Source: JAEHDI01 sp035455185
Lineage (GTDB): Bacteria; Acidobacteriota; Terriglobia; Bryobacterales; Bryobacteraceae
Assembly (NCBI GenBank): GCA_035455185.1
Contig: DATIFQ010000136.1
Coordinates: 1-13,952 of the forward strand
DNA length: 13,952 bases
Reading direction: 5' to 3'
Part shown: positions 6,971-13,738 of the stretch, in pieces
Numbering within the stretch: the first letter of the stretch is position 1
How the letters are laid out: each line of letters starts with the position of its first letter
Translations under genes and position numbers: made by a program
The notes under the pieces: generated by a model
What the model saw: the letters and a program-made list of their open reading frames with translations, nothing else
Database searches by the model: none
What the model was told of the DNA's origin: nothing

Positions 6971-8395
6971 ATGGCCGAACGAATTCTCATCGCGCCGGTG
7001 ACCCGCATCGAGGGTCACGCGAAAATCTCGATCTTCGTGAACGACGCCCAGGAAGTGGAATCGGCGATGTTCCACGTCACCGAGTTTCGCGGCTTCGAGA
7101 AGTTCTGCGAGGGCCGGCCGTTCCATGAGATGCCCGGCCTTACGGCCCGCACCTGCGGCATCTGCCCGATCAGCCACATCCTGGCCAGCTCCAAAGCCTG
7201 CGACGCGCTGCTCGGCGTCGAGATTCCGCCCACGGCGGTGTTGCAGCGAAAGCTGATGAACTACGCCCAGATCCTCCAGTCGCACGCTCTGAGCTTCTTC
7301 CACCTCTCCTCTCCCGATTTTCTGCTCGGCTTCGACGCCCCCATCGAGAAGCGAAACATCTTCGGGCTTCTCGCCGAGGACCCGGACTTCGCCCGCCGCG
7401 GCATCCGTCTTCGGAAATTCGGACAGCGGATCATCGAGTTGCTGGGCGGCAAGCGAATTCATCCGGCATGGGGCACGCCGGGAGGAGTCATCGGAACGGT
7501 CGATCCGTCCGAACGCGCCGAGATCGCCACGGGCGTGCCGGAGGCGCTCGAATCCGTCAAGCTCGCTCTCGGGCGGATGAAAACGATCATCGATTCGTGT
7601 CCCGACGAAGTGGAGCACATCGGCAACTTCCCCACGCTGCACCTCGGTACTGTTACGCCGACCGGCGAGCTGGAATACTACGACGGCGTCATCCGGATCG
7701 TCGATGGCGAGGGTAACATCGTTGCCGACGGCCTCGACCCGCAGCGGTTCCATACTTACCTCGGCGAGGCCAGCGAAGAGTCGAGCTACATGAAGTTCCC
7801 GTTCTACAAGCCGCTCGGATATCCGGGAGGAATGTACCGGGTCGGCCCGCTGGCGCGCCTCAACATCGCCCGCGCGGCCGGCACCGCTCTGGCTGACCGT
7901 GAGTTGCGCGAGTTCAAACACCGTTCCACGGGCGCGGTCAACCAGTCCTTCCACTACCACCTGGCGCGGCTGATTGAGATGCTGCACTGCGTAGAGCGCA
8001 TAGAGGAGATTGCTTCCGATCCCGTTCTCCTCAAGACGCGCGTTCGCGCCGTCGCCGGCCAGAACCGCAATGAAGGCGTCGGTTCGAGCGAGGCTCCGCG
8101 CGGCACGCTATTCCACCATTACGAAGTCGACGATAATGGCCTGATCCGCAAAGTGAATCTGTTGATCGCCACCGGCCAAAATAACCTTGCGATGAACAAG
8201 ACCGTGGAGCAGACCGCGATTCGGTTCGTGAATCCGCGCGCGCTCCGCGAGGAGATGCTGAACCGCGTGGAGGCCGGGATTCGCTGCTTCGATCCCTGCC
8301 TGTCGTGTTCTACGCACGCGGCCGGACAGATGCCTCTCATGCTCGAGATTCGCAACCGGCGCGGCGAGGTCCTCGGCAGGCTTGCCCGAAGATGA
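6971..8395 (+). CDS. hoxH: HoxH, large Ni-Fe catalytic subunit of group 3d hydrogenase
   Basis: This 474-residue protein carries the Ni-Fe active site that interconverts H2 with protons and electrons. The L1 motif 'RTCGICP' gives C62 and C65. The L2 motif 'FDPCLSCSTH' gives C444, C447 and H450. E14 in 'TRIEGH' is the conserved early glutamate. All four Ni-ligating cysteines are present. The 24 residues after H450 form the C-terminal extension normally removed by a dedicated endopeptidase after Ni insertion, and that protease is encoded next. L2 of the form DPCLSC-x-TH and the neighbouring HoxEFU module place it in group 3d rather than 3b or 3c. The start codon immediately follows the hoxY stop; the TGA overlaps the protease ATG (8392-8395). 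No hyp genes lie in the window, so cofactor assembly proteins must act from another locus. Confidence 0.96.
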   Translation: MAERILIAPVTRIEGHAKISIFVNDAQEVESAMFHVTEFRGFEKFCEGRPFHEMPGLTARTCGICPISHILASSKACDALLGVEIPPTAVLQRKLMNYAQILQSHALSFFHLSSPDFLLGFDAPIEKRNIFGLLAEDPDFARRGIRLRKFGQRIIELLGGKRIHPAWGTPGGVIGTVDPSERAEIATGVPEALESVKLALGRMKTIIDSCPDEVEHIGNFPTLHLGTVTPTGELEYYDGVIRIVDGEGNIVADGLDPQRFHTYLGEASEESSYMKFPFYKPLGYPGGMYRVGPLARLNIARAAGTALADRELREFKHRSTGAVNQSFHYHLARLIEMLHCVERIEEIASDPVLLKTRVRAVAGQNRNEGVGSSEAPRGTLFHHYEVDDNGLIRKVNLLIATGQNNLAMNKTVEQTAIRFVNPRALREEMLNRVEAGIRCFDPCLSCSTHAAGQMPLMLEIRNRRGEVLGRLARR

Positions 8396-8805
8396 CCTTT
8401 CTGATCGCGGTGGGCAACACACTCCGTCGTGACGACGGCGTGGCCCACCGCGTCCTCGAATTGCTGAAGCCACCCGCCGGCGTCGTTGTCCGCTCCTGCC
8501 ATCAACTGACCCCCGAAATGGCCGAAGAAATCGCGTCCGCGGACACGGTCATCATCATCGACGCTGACGTGGCTCCCGGAGAGCCGCGCCTTGAGAAGGT
8601 CGAAGAGCGCCCAGACAACCCGCTCACGCACGTCGTGCGGCCCGCCGAGCTTGTGGCGCTTTCGCGCCGGCTTTTTTCGTTTCGCGGCGAAGCCTGGCTC
8701 TGCCGCGTTCCCGGCATCGATTTCGGACAGGGCTCCGGCCTCAGCCCTGCGACGGAGGCCAACGCCTGCATCACCGCCGAGCTCCTCCTCCGCTTCCTCG
8801 GCTGA
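8392..8805 (+). CDS. hoxW: HoxW-type hydrogenase maturation endopeptidase
   Basis: This 137-residue protein belongs to the HycI/HybD/HoxW family, nickel-dependent processing proteases that cut the C-terminal tail from the large subunit. It has 'VGNTLRRDDGVA' at 7-18 (D14/D15 in the metal-binding loop), 'IIIDAD' at 54-59 (D57) and 'NPLTHVVRP' with H80, matching the Asp/Asp/His nickel-recognition positions known in HybD. ATG 8392 was chosen because it overlaps the hoxH stop (ATGA) and begins right at the fold; an in-frame ATG at 8305 lies within the hoxH L2 region and would add 29 unrelated residues. Being last in the operon, next to its substrate gene, it most likely processes HoxH. It is at the short end of the family length, with no motif missing. 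Confidence 0.9.
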   Translation: MTFLIAVGNTLRRDDGVAHRVLELLKPPAGVVVRSCHQLTPEMAEEIASADTVIIIDADVAPGEPRLEKVEERPDNPLTHVVRPAELVALSRRLFSFRGEAWLCRVPGIDFGQGSGLSPATEANACITAELLLRFLG

Positions 8806-8960
8806 CACGCTGCATCTTCTGCGCATCGAACCAGTCCGTCGCGCAACCCGTGCGTCGTTCACCCATGTCGGTCGCTCGTAACCATCTGATTCTTAGACTG
8901 TTCCACTATGGCGTGACCCGTGCGCTCCGGTCGTGCGGACGTCAGGTCCGAAGAGTAAAA

Positions 8961-8965
8961 AGGAG
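8961..8965 (+). promoter_or_regulatory. Ribosome binding site of the duplicated secreted protein
   Basis: AGGAG lies 6 bases before ATG 8972. This picks that start over an in-frame GTG at 8933, and the chosen start puts a positively charged signal peptide N-terminus at residue 1. Confidence 0.7.
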
Positions 8966-8971
8966 AACGTT

Positions 8972-9748
8972 ATGAAACCGAACTATCGCTTGCTGGTTGT
9001 CCTGTTTGTGGTCGCTGCGCTTGCCGTCGCGTGGGCGCAGGGTCCCCGCGGGCGGGCCCAGAGTGCACCCGGAAACGGCCAGGGACAACCCGCGCTGGAC
9101 ATGACGAAACTGGTCACGGTGGAGGGACCGGTTTCGGCGATACAACTCAATTATGGAGCGCAGTACCCCACAATCGAAGTCAACAAGACCTTGATCAAGA
9201 TCGCACCGGTGTGGTTCCTGATCGAGAATGACTTCGAAATCGACGTGAATGATGTCGTCAAGGTAACGGCGGCGCTGTCAACCGCCGACGCTTACCTGCA
9301 CGCCGTCGAGATCGTGAATGTCACCAACAGCAACGCGCTGATTACGCTGCGCGACAAAAGCGGAACGCCTCTGTGGACCACGCGGCAGGCCGGACGCGCT
9401 GGGCGCTGGAGCCAGGACCGGATGTTGCGTGGAAACGGCGGCGGACAAGCGTGCCTCGACATGGCCTCTGGCACCACTGTTTCGGGCATTGTAAGCCAGG
9501 TGACGATGGGAACCGGCATCAAGCAGCCCGTTGTCGTGATCGAACAGGCCGACAAGTCTCTCATCAGCGTGAAGATTGGGCCGGAGCGGATCCTGCTCGA
9601 AAACGATGTCGAACTGACCGCCGGCGAAGCGGTGACCGCGAAGATCGCCAAGTCTGCCTGCAAGGACGAATGGGTAGCACTCGAGCTCACGGTGGATGGC
9701 AAGACTGTTGCGCTGAGAACGGAACTCGGCGCACCGGCCTGGAATTGA
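8972..9748 (+). CDS. Secreted protein of two tandem diverged domains, function unknown
   Basis: I do not recognise a named family. The 258-residue product begins with a clear Sec signal peptide (basic start, hydrophobic 7-20, probable cleavage after 'AWA' near residue 22). The mature part consists of two copies of a domain of about 100 residues: 34-136 and 154-257. Each begins with a glycine-rich lead and an 'LDM' ('GQGQPALDM', 'NGGGQACLDM'), has a 'V.G.VS.I/V' strand, then 'IENDFEI'/'LENDVEL', and ends 'GTPLW'/'GAPAW'. The beta-rich pattern suggests small barrel or OB-like domains. C161 and C230 occur only in the second copy and could form a disulfide. The gene lies 166 bases after hoxW on the same strand and is followed by a strong terminator, so it may have its own promoter or be the distal end of the hox transcript. 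Confidence 0.85.
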   Translation: MKPNYRLLVVLFVVAALAVAWAQGPRGRAQSAPGNGQGQPALDMTKLVTVEGPVSAIQLNYGAQYPTIEVNKTLIKIAPVWFLIENDFEIDVNDVVKVTAALSTADAYLHAVEIVNVTNSNALITLRDKSGTPLWTTRQAGRAGRWSQDRMLRGNGGGQACLDMASGTTVSGIVSQVTMGTGIKQPVVVIEQADKSLISVKIGPERILLENDVELTAGEAVTAKIAKSACKDEWVALELTVDGKTVALRTELGAPAWN

Positions 9749-9774
9749 CCCCAACCAAGTCTCACTCGCCCTTC

Positions 9775-9811
9775 GGCGATACGGCCCGCAAGCCGTATCG
9801 CCTTTTATCTT
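9775..9811 (+). terminator. Strong rho-independent terminator
   Basis: A perfect 11-base-pair stem, GGCGATACGGC (9775-9785) with GCCGTATCGCC (9792-9802), encloses a 6-base loop and is followed by TTTTATCTT. It lies 27 bases after the stop of the duplicated secreted protein and would separate that gene, and any hox read-through, from crcB. Confidence 0.9.
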
Positions 9812-9823
9812 GATCATCGACAT

Positions 9824-9828
9824 GGGAG
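9824..9828 (+). promoter_or_regulatory. Ribosome binding site supporting the TTG start of crcB
   Basis: GGGAG lies 9 bases before TTG 9838. The TTG opens directly into the first transmembrane helix (IYLWIALGSAIGG), where CrcB proteins begin. Confidence 0.55.
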
Positions 9829-9837
9829 AATCTTCGT

Positions 9838-10224
9838 TTGATCTATCTTTGGATTGCTCTCGGCAGCGCCATCGGCGGTGCCGCCCGCTACTGGTCCTAC
9901 GGCATCTCGGCCCGCCTCTTCGGCGAGACCTTTCCATGGGGCACACTGGCCGTCAACGTCATCGGATCCGCCTTCATCGGTTTCTTCGCGACGTTGACCT
10001 CTCCCGACGGCCGGCTCTTGGTTCCGTCGTCCACGAGGCAGTTCGTCATGGCCGGTGTCTGCGGCGGCTTCACGACGTTTTCCACGTTCAGCCTGGAGAC
10101 CCTCAACCTTGCCCGCGACGGGGAGTGGGGGCGGGTGCTCGGCAACGTCCTCGGGACAGTGATCTTGTGCCTCGCCGGCGTCTGGTGCGGGTACGCGCTG
10201 GCGACGGCGCTCAACGAAAGGTAG
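9838..10224 (+). CDS. crcB: CrcB/Fluc fluoride ion channel
   Basis: This 128-residue, four-helix membrane protein exports fluoride as a dual-topology dimer. Family signatures are present: 'GGAARY' (13-18), 'NVIGSAFIGF' (40-49, conserved pore Asn N40) and 'GVCGGFTTFSTFS' (73-85), which contains the central Na+ site and the phenylalanine track. Hydrophobic segments lie roughly at 2-20, 34-55, 66-90 and 100-124. Translation appears to start at TTG 9838, preceded by GGGAG (9824-9828) at 9 bases; no ATG gives an intact first helix. Only about 26 bases separate it from the upstream terminator, leaving no room for a crcB fluoride riboswitch. A DUF190 gene follows 9 bases after the stop, a pairing often seen with crcB. 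Confidence 0.93.
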   Translation: MIYLWIALGSAIGGAARYWSYGISARLFGETFPWGTLAVNVIGSAFIGFFATLTSPDGRLLVPSSTRQFVMAGVCGGFTTFSTFSLETLNLARDGEWGRVLGNVLGTVILCLAGVWCGYALATALNER

Positions 10225-10233
10225 AGGTGCGCG

Positions 10234-10572
10234 ATGCAGATTCCACGGGACGCGGTTTTGCTGCGGATCTTCCTCGGCGAAAATGACCGCCACGGGCACC
10301 AGCCGCTCTACGAAGCGATTGTGCTAAAGGCGCGGGAGATGCACCTCGGTGGGGCTACGGTGCTTCGGGGACCGATGGGTTTCGGCCACTCGAGCCGCCT
10401 GCACACGGCGAAAATCCTGCGCCTGTCCGAGGACCTGCCAATTGTGGTCGAAATTGTCGATTCCGAGGCCAAAATTGACGCTTTTCTGCCCATTTTGGAC
10501 ACCATGATCGGCAGCGGCCTCGTCACCCTCGAAAAGGTCACCGTCCTCCAATACGGCAAAGCCGGAAAGTGA
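10234..10572 (+). CDS. DUF190 family protein, CrcB-associated
   Basis: This 112-residue soluble protein belongs to the DUF190 family, small alpha/beta domains resembling PII-type signalling proteins. Recognisable parts are the N-terminal 'LLRIFLGENDRH' (8-19), 'YEAIVLKAREM' (26-36), 'GGATVLRGPMGFG' (39-51) and 'LPIVVEIVDS' (68-77). Family members are frequently encoded beside crcB, or fused to it, and may regulate fluoride export, but no biochemical role is established to my knowledge. AGAGG at 10223-10227 precedes the ATG by 6 bases, and the gene follows crcB closely enough to share its transcript. No terminator was seen downstream. Confidence 0.9.
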   Translation: MQIPRDAVLLRIFLGENDRHGHQPLYEAIVLKAREMHLGGATVLRGPMGFGHSSRLHTAKILRLSEDLPIVVEIVDSEAKIDAFLPILDTMIGSGLVTLEKVTVLQYGKAGK

Positions 10573-10816
10573 ACCTGTTTGGCAATTTACTGCTGTCGGC
10601 CATGCCGAGTGTTCACGCGAGATCCGCGCGCGAATGCTGAAGGGCGGGCTGAGCTAGTGGTGGACCGAGATGGCAACGCCCCCGACCTGCACCCCACCTC
10701 AGCCGACAAATGGAGAGAAACCGGACGTCGCGATTGGTGAGTAACTGTTCGAGGGTTTTTCCACGCACTCTTGCAGCGAACACAAGCCGTTAGGGTTTCT
10801 CCTGGTGACATCCGCA
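10573..10816. other. Gene-free stretch between DUF190 and the DUF4160 remnant
   Basis: No frame on either strand gives a recognisable protein, and no terminator hairpin with a T-run was seen. The stretch probably holds the end of the crcB-DUF190 transcript and decayed sequence that once encoded the N-terminal half of the DUF4160 protein, but I could not find that half in any frame. Confidence 0.5.
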
Positions 10817-10924
10817 ATGACAACTGGGGGATTCACCCGAGTTGAGCTTCATGAGATCATGAAGCTGGTGCAGGTGCATCGCGAGATGCTAATCGAGGGT
10901 TGGTATGAGTTCTTCGGCCGTTGA
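10817..10924 (+). pseudogene. C-terminal remnant of a DUF4160 gene (TA-like partner of DUF2442)
   Basis: A 35-codon frame runs into the start of the DUF2442 gene. From residue 6 it reads 'FTRVELHEIMKLVQVHREML' and then ends 'EGWYEFFGR', resembling the last helix of DUF4160 proteins, which are normally about 80-100 residues and encoded just upstream of DUF2442 with overlapping ends. The frame extends upstream to a TAA at 10742, but that part shows none of the N-terminal DUF4160 features such as a 'HxPPHxH'-like motif. The gene therefore looks 5'-truncated or frameshifted. A functional micro-protein translated from ATG 10817 cannot be ruled out. The 20-base overlap with the next gene is retained. 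Confidence 0.6.
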
Positions 10925-11279
10925 AGTACAAGAGGCACGTGCGCAGTCGGTAAAGGTCACCGACGACGCCTTGTCCGTCGATTTAGTGGATGGCCGTACT
11001 ATCATCGTGCCGCTGGTGTGGTTCCCCCGCCTTTGGCATGGTACGGCGCAGGAACGGTATCGCTTCGAGATCTTCGGGGACGGCGCTTACATCCACTGGC
11101 CCGCCCTCGACGAAGATCTGACCGTCTCGGGATTGTTGGCCGGTCGTCAGTCCGGTGAGAGCCCCGAGTCTTTGCGGCGGTGGTTAACTTCTCGAAAGAT
11201 CAGACGCAAACCGCGAGCCTCGAAAGAGTTGTCCCGCCAATCGGCAGCGCCGCCGCGCAAGGCAGCCAGGCGCGGCTGA
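10905..11279 (+). CDS. DUF2442 protein (partner of DUF4160)
   Basis: This 124-residue protein has a complete DUF2442 domain. After 'SVDLVDGRTIIVPLVWFPRL' (24-43) come 'FEIFGDGAYIHWPALDEDL' (54-72) and 'SGLLAGRQSGES' (74-85), all hallmark blocks. The C-terminal 30 residues are basic and low-complexity ('RKIRRKPRASK', 'PRKAARRG'), an extension that could contact nucleic acid. DUF2442 genes usually pair with DUF4160 in modules proposed to be toxin-antitoxin-like, though activity is poorly established. Here the upstream partner survives only as a fragment, so this gene may be an orphan. No good Shine-Dalgarno sequence precedes ATG 10905, which fits translation coupled to the overlapping upstream frame. 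Confidence 0.88.
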   Translation: MSSSAVEVQEARAQSVKVTDDALSVDLVDGRTIIVPLVWFPRLWHGTAQERYRFEIFGDGAYIHWPALDEDLTVSGLLAGRQSGESPESLRRWLTSRKIRRKPRASKELSRQSAAPPRKAARRG

Positions 11280-11689
11280 ATCCAGAAGTCCCAGAGCCCC
11301 GGATGTTTCCGGGAGAAGCCGATCCGGCAATGAAACGTGCTTTCGCGGACGTGGTCTGCCGCATGCTACCCCCGGAGTGGACGCGCCCGCGCCGGCCCTT
11401 GCGGCTGCCGTTGTCCAGCAGATCGCGGCCGCACGGATGGTAAACAGAGGATTCTTCCTCTCCCAGGGACGAACCCCTTATTGCAGTCTGGAAGAAATGG
11501 TTCAGGCCGTCGAACTCGACAACCTGCACATCGGGGTTCTTTCCGTCAGCCAGCGCCCCTTTTGATGGCTGCGAGGTTCTCTGTTGGGGCAGATCGAAGA
11601 GATCTTTGCGCCGTGCGTCCTGGACCTTTCACCGACTGGCTCAGGGATCACACAACGACGCGGGCTGGCGGCTGAAGTGCGCAGCAGGA
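11280..11689. other. About 410 bases with no convincing gene
   Basis: The stretch lies between the DUF2442 gene and the stop of the convergent Ntn hydrolase. Short open frames occur (for example one ending at a TGA at 11563-11565), with some protein-like composition ('VVQQIAAARMVNRGFFLSQG', 'LEEMVQAVELDNLHIG'), but they have no ribosome binding site or family I recognise. It may be degraded coding sequence. No clear terminator, repeat or RNA gene was seen. Confidence 0.5.
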
Positions 11690-12577
11690 TCATTTTTTGA
11701 TCAACAATTTCTTCAAGGCATCCTGATGTTCGGCAGCCCACTTTTCCGCGGCGTGTGTGCGCGGAAACAACGAGGGGATCGCAACGGAATGCGCCCCTTT
11801 GCGTAGTTCCCGCGAGAGTTCAATTGTCACCACGTTTTCATAGTTATGGAAATGGTAGAGATACATGATGCGGCGTTTCAGGTCGTAGATATTCGAATAC
11901 TGAGTGGGATTGTTTCCCTCCTGGTGCGTGGCCGCGAGAATGCGCCGGAACAAGTCGATGTTTGTGTTGTCCCCAGCACTTTTCAGCATCCTTGTCGCGA
12001 TCCGAAACCGTTCGCACGGAGCCTCACCCGGTCTGGTCGCGGACTGCCGAAAGTTAGTCTGGACAAGGAATCTCCCCTTCTTGCGCAGGATGGTGTTGCC
12101 GTCGAAGATGGCCGCATCCCCGCTCGCATCGACGAACATCAGAACGGACTTTTCCGCCCAGGGAAACTCGTACTTCCGGAAGAGTCCGATAACGTCCTCG
12201 ATGCTTGCACACTCTGCCAAGAACCGATCCAGCGCTCCCCCTGGAAATGGCCTGTTCGGCACGCGGTTCGCCACGGGTTGCAGCGGCGGTTTGGTGCTTG
12301 GCGGAAGCTTGACGAGCGGGACGCCGAAACCGTCGAAGAAAAGACCGCGATCGTTCATCCCGCCTTGTGGCCAGGCGTAGTCATATCCCACGTACATCCG
12401 GCCGTGTTCCCCGTTCTCCGCCGGAAAGAACCAAAGCCGCGTGTGCGGGTCGAACAGATCCTCGTTGTTGCCGACGAGCACCCGCCCTTTTGCGGCAGCA
12501 CAGAATGCGGTGCAGGCGTGCGCCGGCGGCGGAAGCACTAGCAGGAGAAGGGCAGGTATTAAGAAAGTCAGGCGCAT
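11690..12577 (-). CDS. Secreted Ntn-type (linear amide C-N) hydrolase
   Basis: This 295-residue protein begins with a signal peptide (basic start, hydrophobic run 4-15, 'PPPAHA') whose predicted cleavage after A21 exposes C22. In the choloylglycine/penicillin-V acylase/C45 group of N-terminal nucleophile hydrolases, that Cys must be the first residue of the mature enzyme. 'CTAFCAAAKGRVLVGNNED' (22-40) matches the family opening, with the 'GNNED' turn. 'NDRGLFFDG' and 'FPGGALDRFLAECASIEDV' occur downstream as expected for a family resembling acyl-CoA:IPN acyltransferase. No lipobox is evident, because Ala rather than Leu is at -3. The product would act in the periplasm or outside the cell on an amide bond; substrate (acyl amide, lactone or peptide) unknown. 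An AGGA lies 4 bases upstream of ATG 12577. Divergent from the potassium channel gene. Confidence 0.85.
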   Translation of the reverse strand: MRLTFLIPALLLLVLPPPAHACTAFCAAAKGRVLVGNNEDLFDPHTRLWFFPAENGEHGRMYVGYDYAWPQGGMNDRGLFFDGFGVPLVKLPPSTKPPLQPVANRVPNRPFPGGALDRFLAECASIEDVIGLFRKYEFPWAEKSVLMFVDASGDAAIFDGNTILRKKGRFLVQTNFRQSATRPGEAPCERFRIATRMLKSAGDNTNIDLFRRILAATHQEGNNPTQYSNIYDLKRRIMYLYHFHNYENVVTIELSRELRKGAHSVAIPSLFPRTHAAEKWAAEHQDALKKLLIKK

Positions 12578-12731
12578 CGTGTCCTGATTGATGTTACGCA
12601 GTGAGGGCAGCCGGTGTTCGCAGATCCTTCACTCAAGTTGCCAGCATCGTTGTGATTGGCGGAGCTCCCAATTCGTTCCACTTGTGGCGGTTTTCAGGAG
12701 AGCGGCGACCAATTTCTCAAACCCGGCGAAA

Positions 12732-12761
12732 TTGGAGTCCGTCGCCGTAATTACCTAGAAT
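12732..12761 (+). promoter_or_regulatory. Weak candidate promoter of the Kir channel gene
   Basis: TTGGAG (12732-12737) and TAGAAT (12756-12761, 5 of 6 to the -10 consensus) are 18 bases apart. The -35 is poor, and the implied start of transcription would leave a leader of only about 9 bases before GTG 12777. True signal and chance match are about equally likely. Confidence 0.3.
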
Positions 12762-12776
12762 GAGAGAACCTGGATC

Positions 12777-13730
12777 GTGTCGGAATCACCGCAACAGGAT
12801 CGGCTCAATCAGGACCTCGGGCTCGGCGGCAAGATGTCCGAGCGCAGCCGCGCCCGCCTCCTCAATCGCGACGGCACCTTCAACGTCCGCCGCAACAACC
12901 TGAGCTCGTTCCATCCCTACAACGCCTATAACACGCTTCTCTCTCTTCCGGTTCCCCGCCTGCTCGCCCTCGTGGCTGCCGGCTACGTCGCCACCAACCT
13001 CCTGTTCGCATCCCTGTACTGGCTTGCCGGCCCTGACGCGCTCTCGGGCGCCGCCCCCTCACCGCTTACGCGCTTCGAGGACTGCTTCTTTTTCAGTGTC
13101 CAGACCCTCGCCACCATTGGTTACGGCAAGCTCACCCCGCACACGCGGGCGGCCAACTTCCTGGTCGCCATCGAGGCTCTTGTCGGTCTCCTCGGCTTCG
13201 CCATCCTCAGCGCACTGCTGTTCGCACGCTTCGCCCGTCCCACCGCCAAGATCACGTTCAGCCGCAACGCCTTGATCGCGCCCTACGAGAACGGTTGGGC
13301 GCTGATCTTCCGCCTCGCCAGCCTCCGCAACCACGAGCTCACCAATGTCCACGCCATCGTGAGCTTCGCCCGCTGGATTGAAGTGAACGGCCTGCGTCGC
13401 CGCCGTTTCGATCAACTTCCCCTCGAGCGCGACTTCATCATCTTTATGCCCCTGCACTGGGCCGTCGTCCACCCCATCACCGAAACCAGCCCGATGCGCG
13501 GCTTCACCCCCGAATCTCTGGCCGCCGCCGACCCCGAAATCGTCTGCCTCATCAACGCTGACGATGAAACCTTCGCTCAAACCGTCCACGGCAAAACCAG
13601 CTACGACAAGAGCGACATCGTCTGGGGCGCCCGCTTCCGCGACATGTACCTCCCCGATGTTGACAAGGTTGCCATCGACCTCAACCGGCTTCACGACTTC
13701 GAGCGGGTGGCGCCGCCCAGTTCTCTCTGA
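12777..13730 (+). CDS. KirBac-type inward-rectifier potassium channel
   Basis: This 317-residue protein has the full KirBac layout. The cytoplasmic N-terminal segment contains 'DLGLGGK' (13-19) and 'LLNRDGTFNVRR' (28-39), both conserved in the family. Outer helix TM1 spans about 60-83. The pore helix and selectivity filter are 'TLATIGYGKLTP' (110-121; T113-I-G-Y-G117). Inner helix TM2 spans about 126-150. The C-terminal immunoglobulin-like cytoplasmic domain begins at 'ARPTAKITFSRNALIAPYENG' (153-173) and runs to about 310. It conducts K+ across the inner membrane as a tetramer. The GTG start is kept over ATG at codon 20 (12834) because 'DLGLG' is a conserved family element. No strong Shine-Dalgarno sequence is present; GAGAGAA upstream is the best. 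Only 8 bases separate its stop from that of the convergent regulator. Confidence 0.93.
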   Translation: MSESPQQDRLNQDLGLGGKMSERSRARLLNRDGTFNVRRNNLSSFHPYNAYNTLLSLPVPRLLALVAAGYVATNLLFASLYWLAGPDALSGAAPSPLTRFEDCFFFSVQTLATIGYGKLTPHTRAANFLVAIEALVGLLGFAILSALLFARFARPTAKITFSRNALIAPYENGWALIFRLASLRNHELTNVHAIVSFARWIEVNGLRRRRFDQLPLERDFIIFMPLHWAVVHPITETSPMRGFTPESLAAADPEIVCLINADDETFAQTVHGKTSYDKSDIVWGARFRDMYLPDVDKVAIDLNRLHDFERVAPPSSL

Positions 13731-13738
13731 CCGGATTG

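Noticed and set aside
6101..7987. A 628-codon open frame on the minus strand opposite hoxU, hoxY and hoxH
   Set aside because: It lies opposite genes with complete catalytic motifs, has no recognisable domain, and long antisense frames are expected from high third-position GC.
8909..8926. A sigma-54-like GG-N10-GC arrangement (TGGC...GTGC) upstream of the duplicated secreted protein
   Set aside because: Only the dinucleotide core matches well; CAC and TTGC positions deviate, and such matches are common in GC-rich DNA. No enhancer-like repeats were seen.
9812..9837. crcB fluoride riboswitch
   Set aside because: The interval between terminator and start codon is about 26 bases, too short for the aptamer, and no characteristic pseudoknot sequence was seen.
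10587..10823. A 78-codon minus-strand frame in the gap before the DUF4160 remnant
   Set aside because: It is Ser/Arg-rich with no ribosome binding site and no domain, as expected for non-coding GC-rich DNA.
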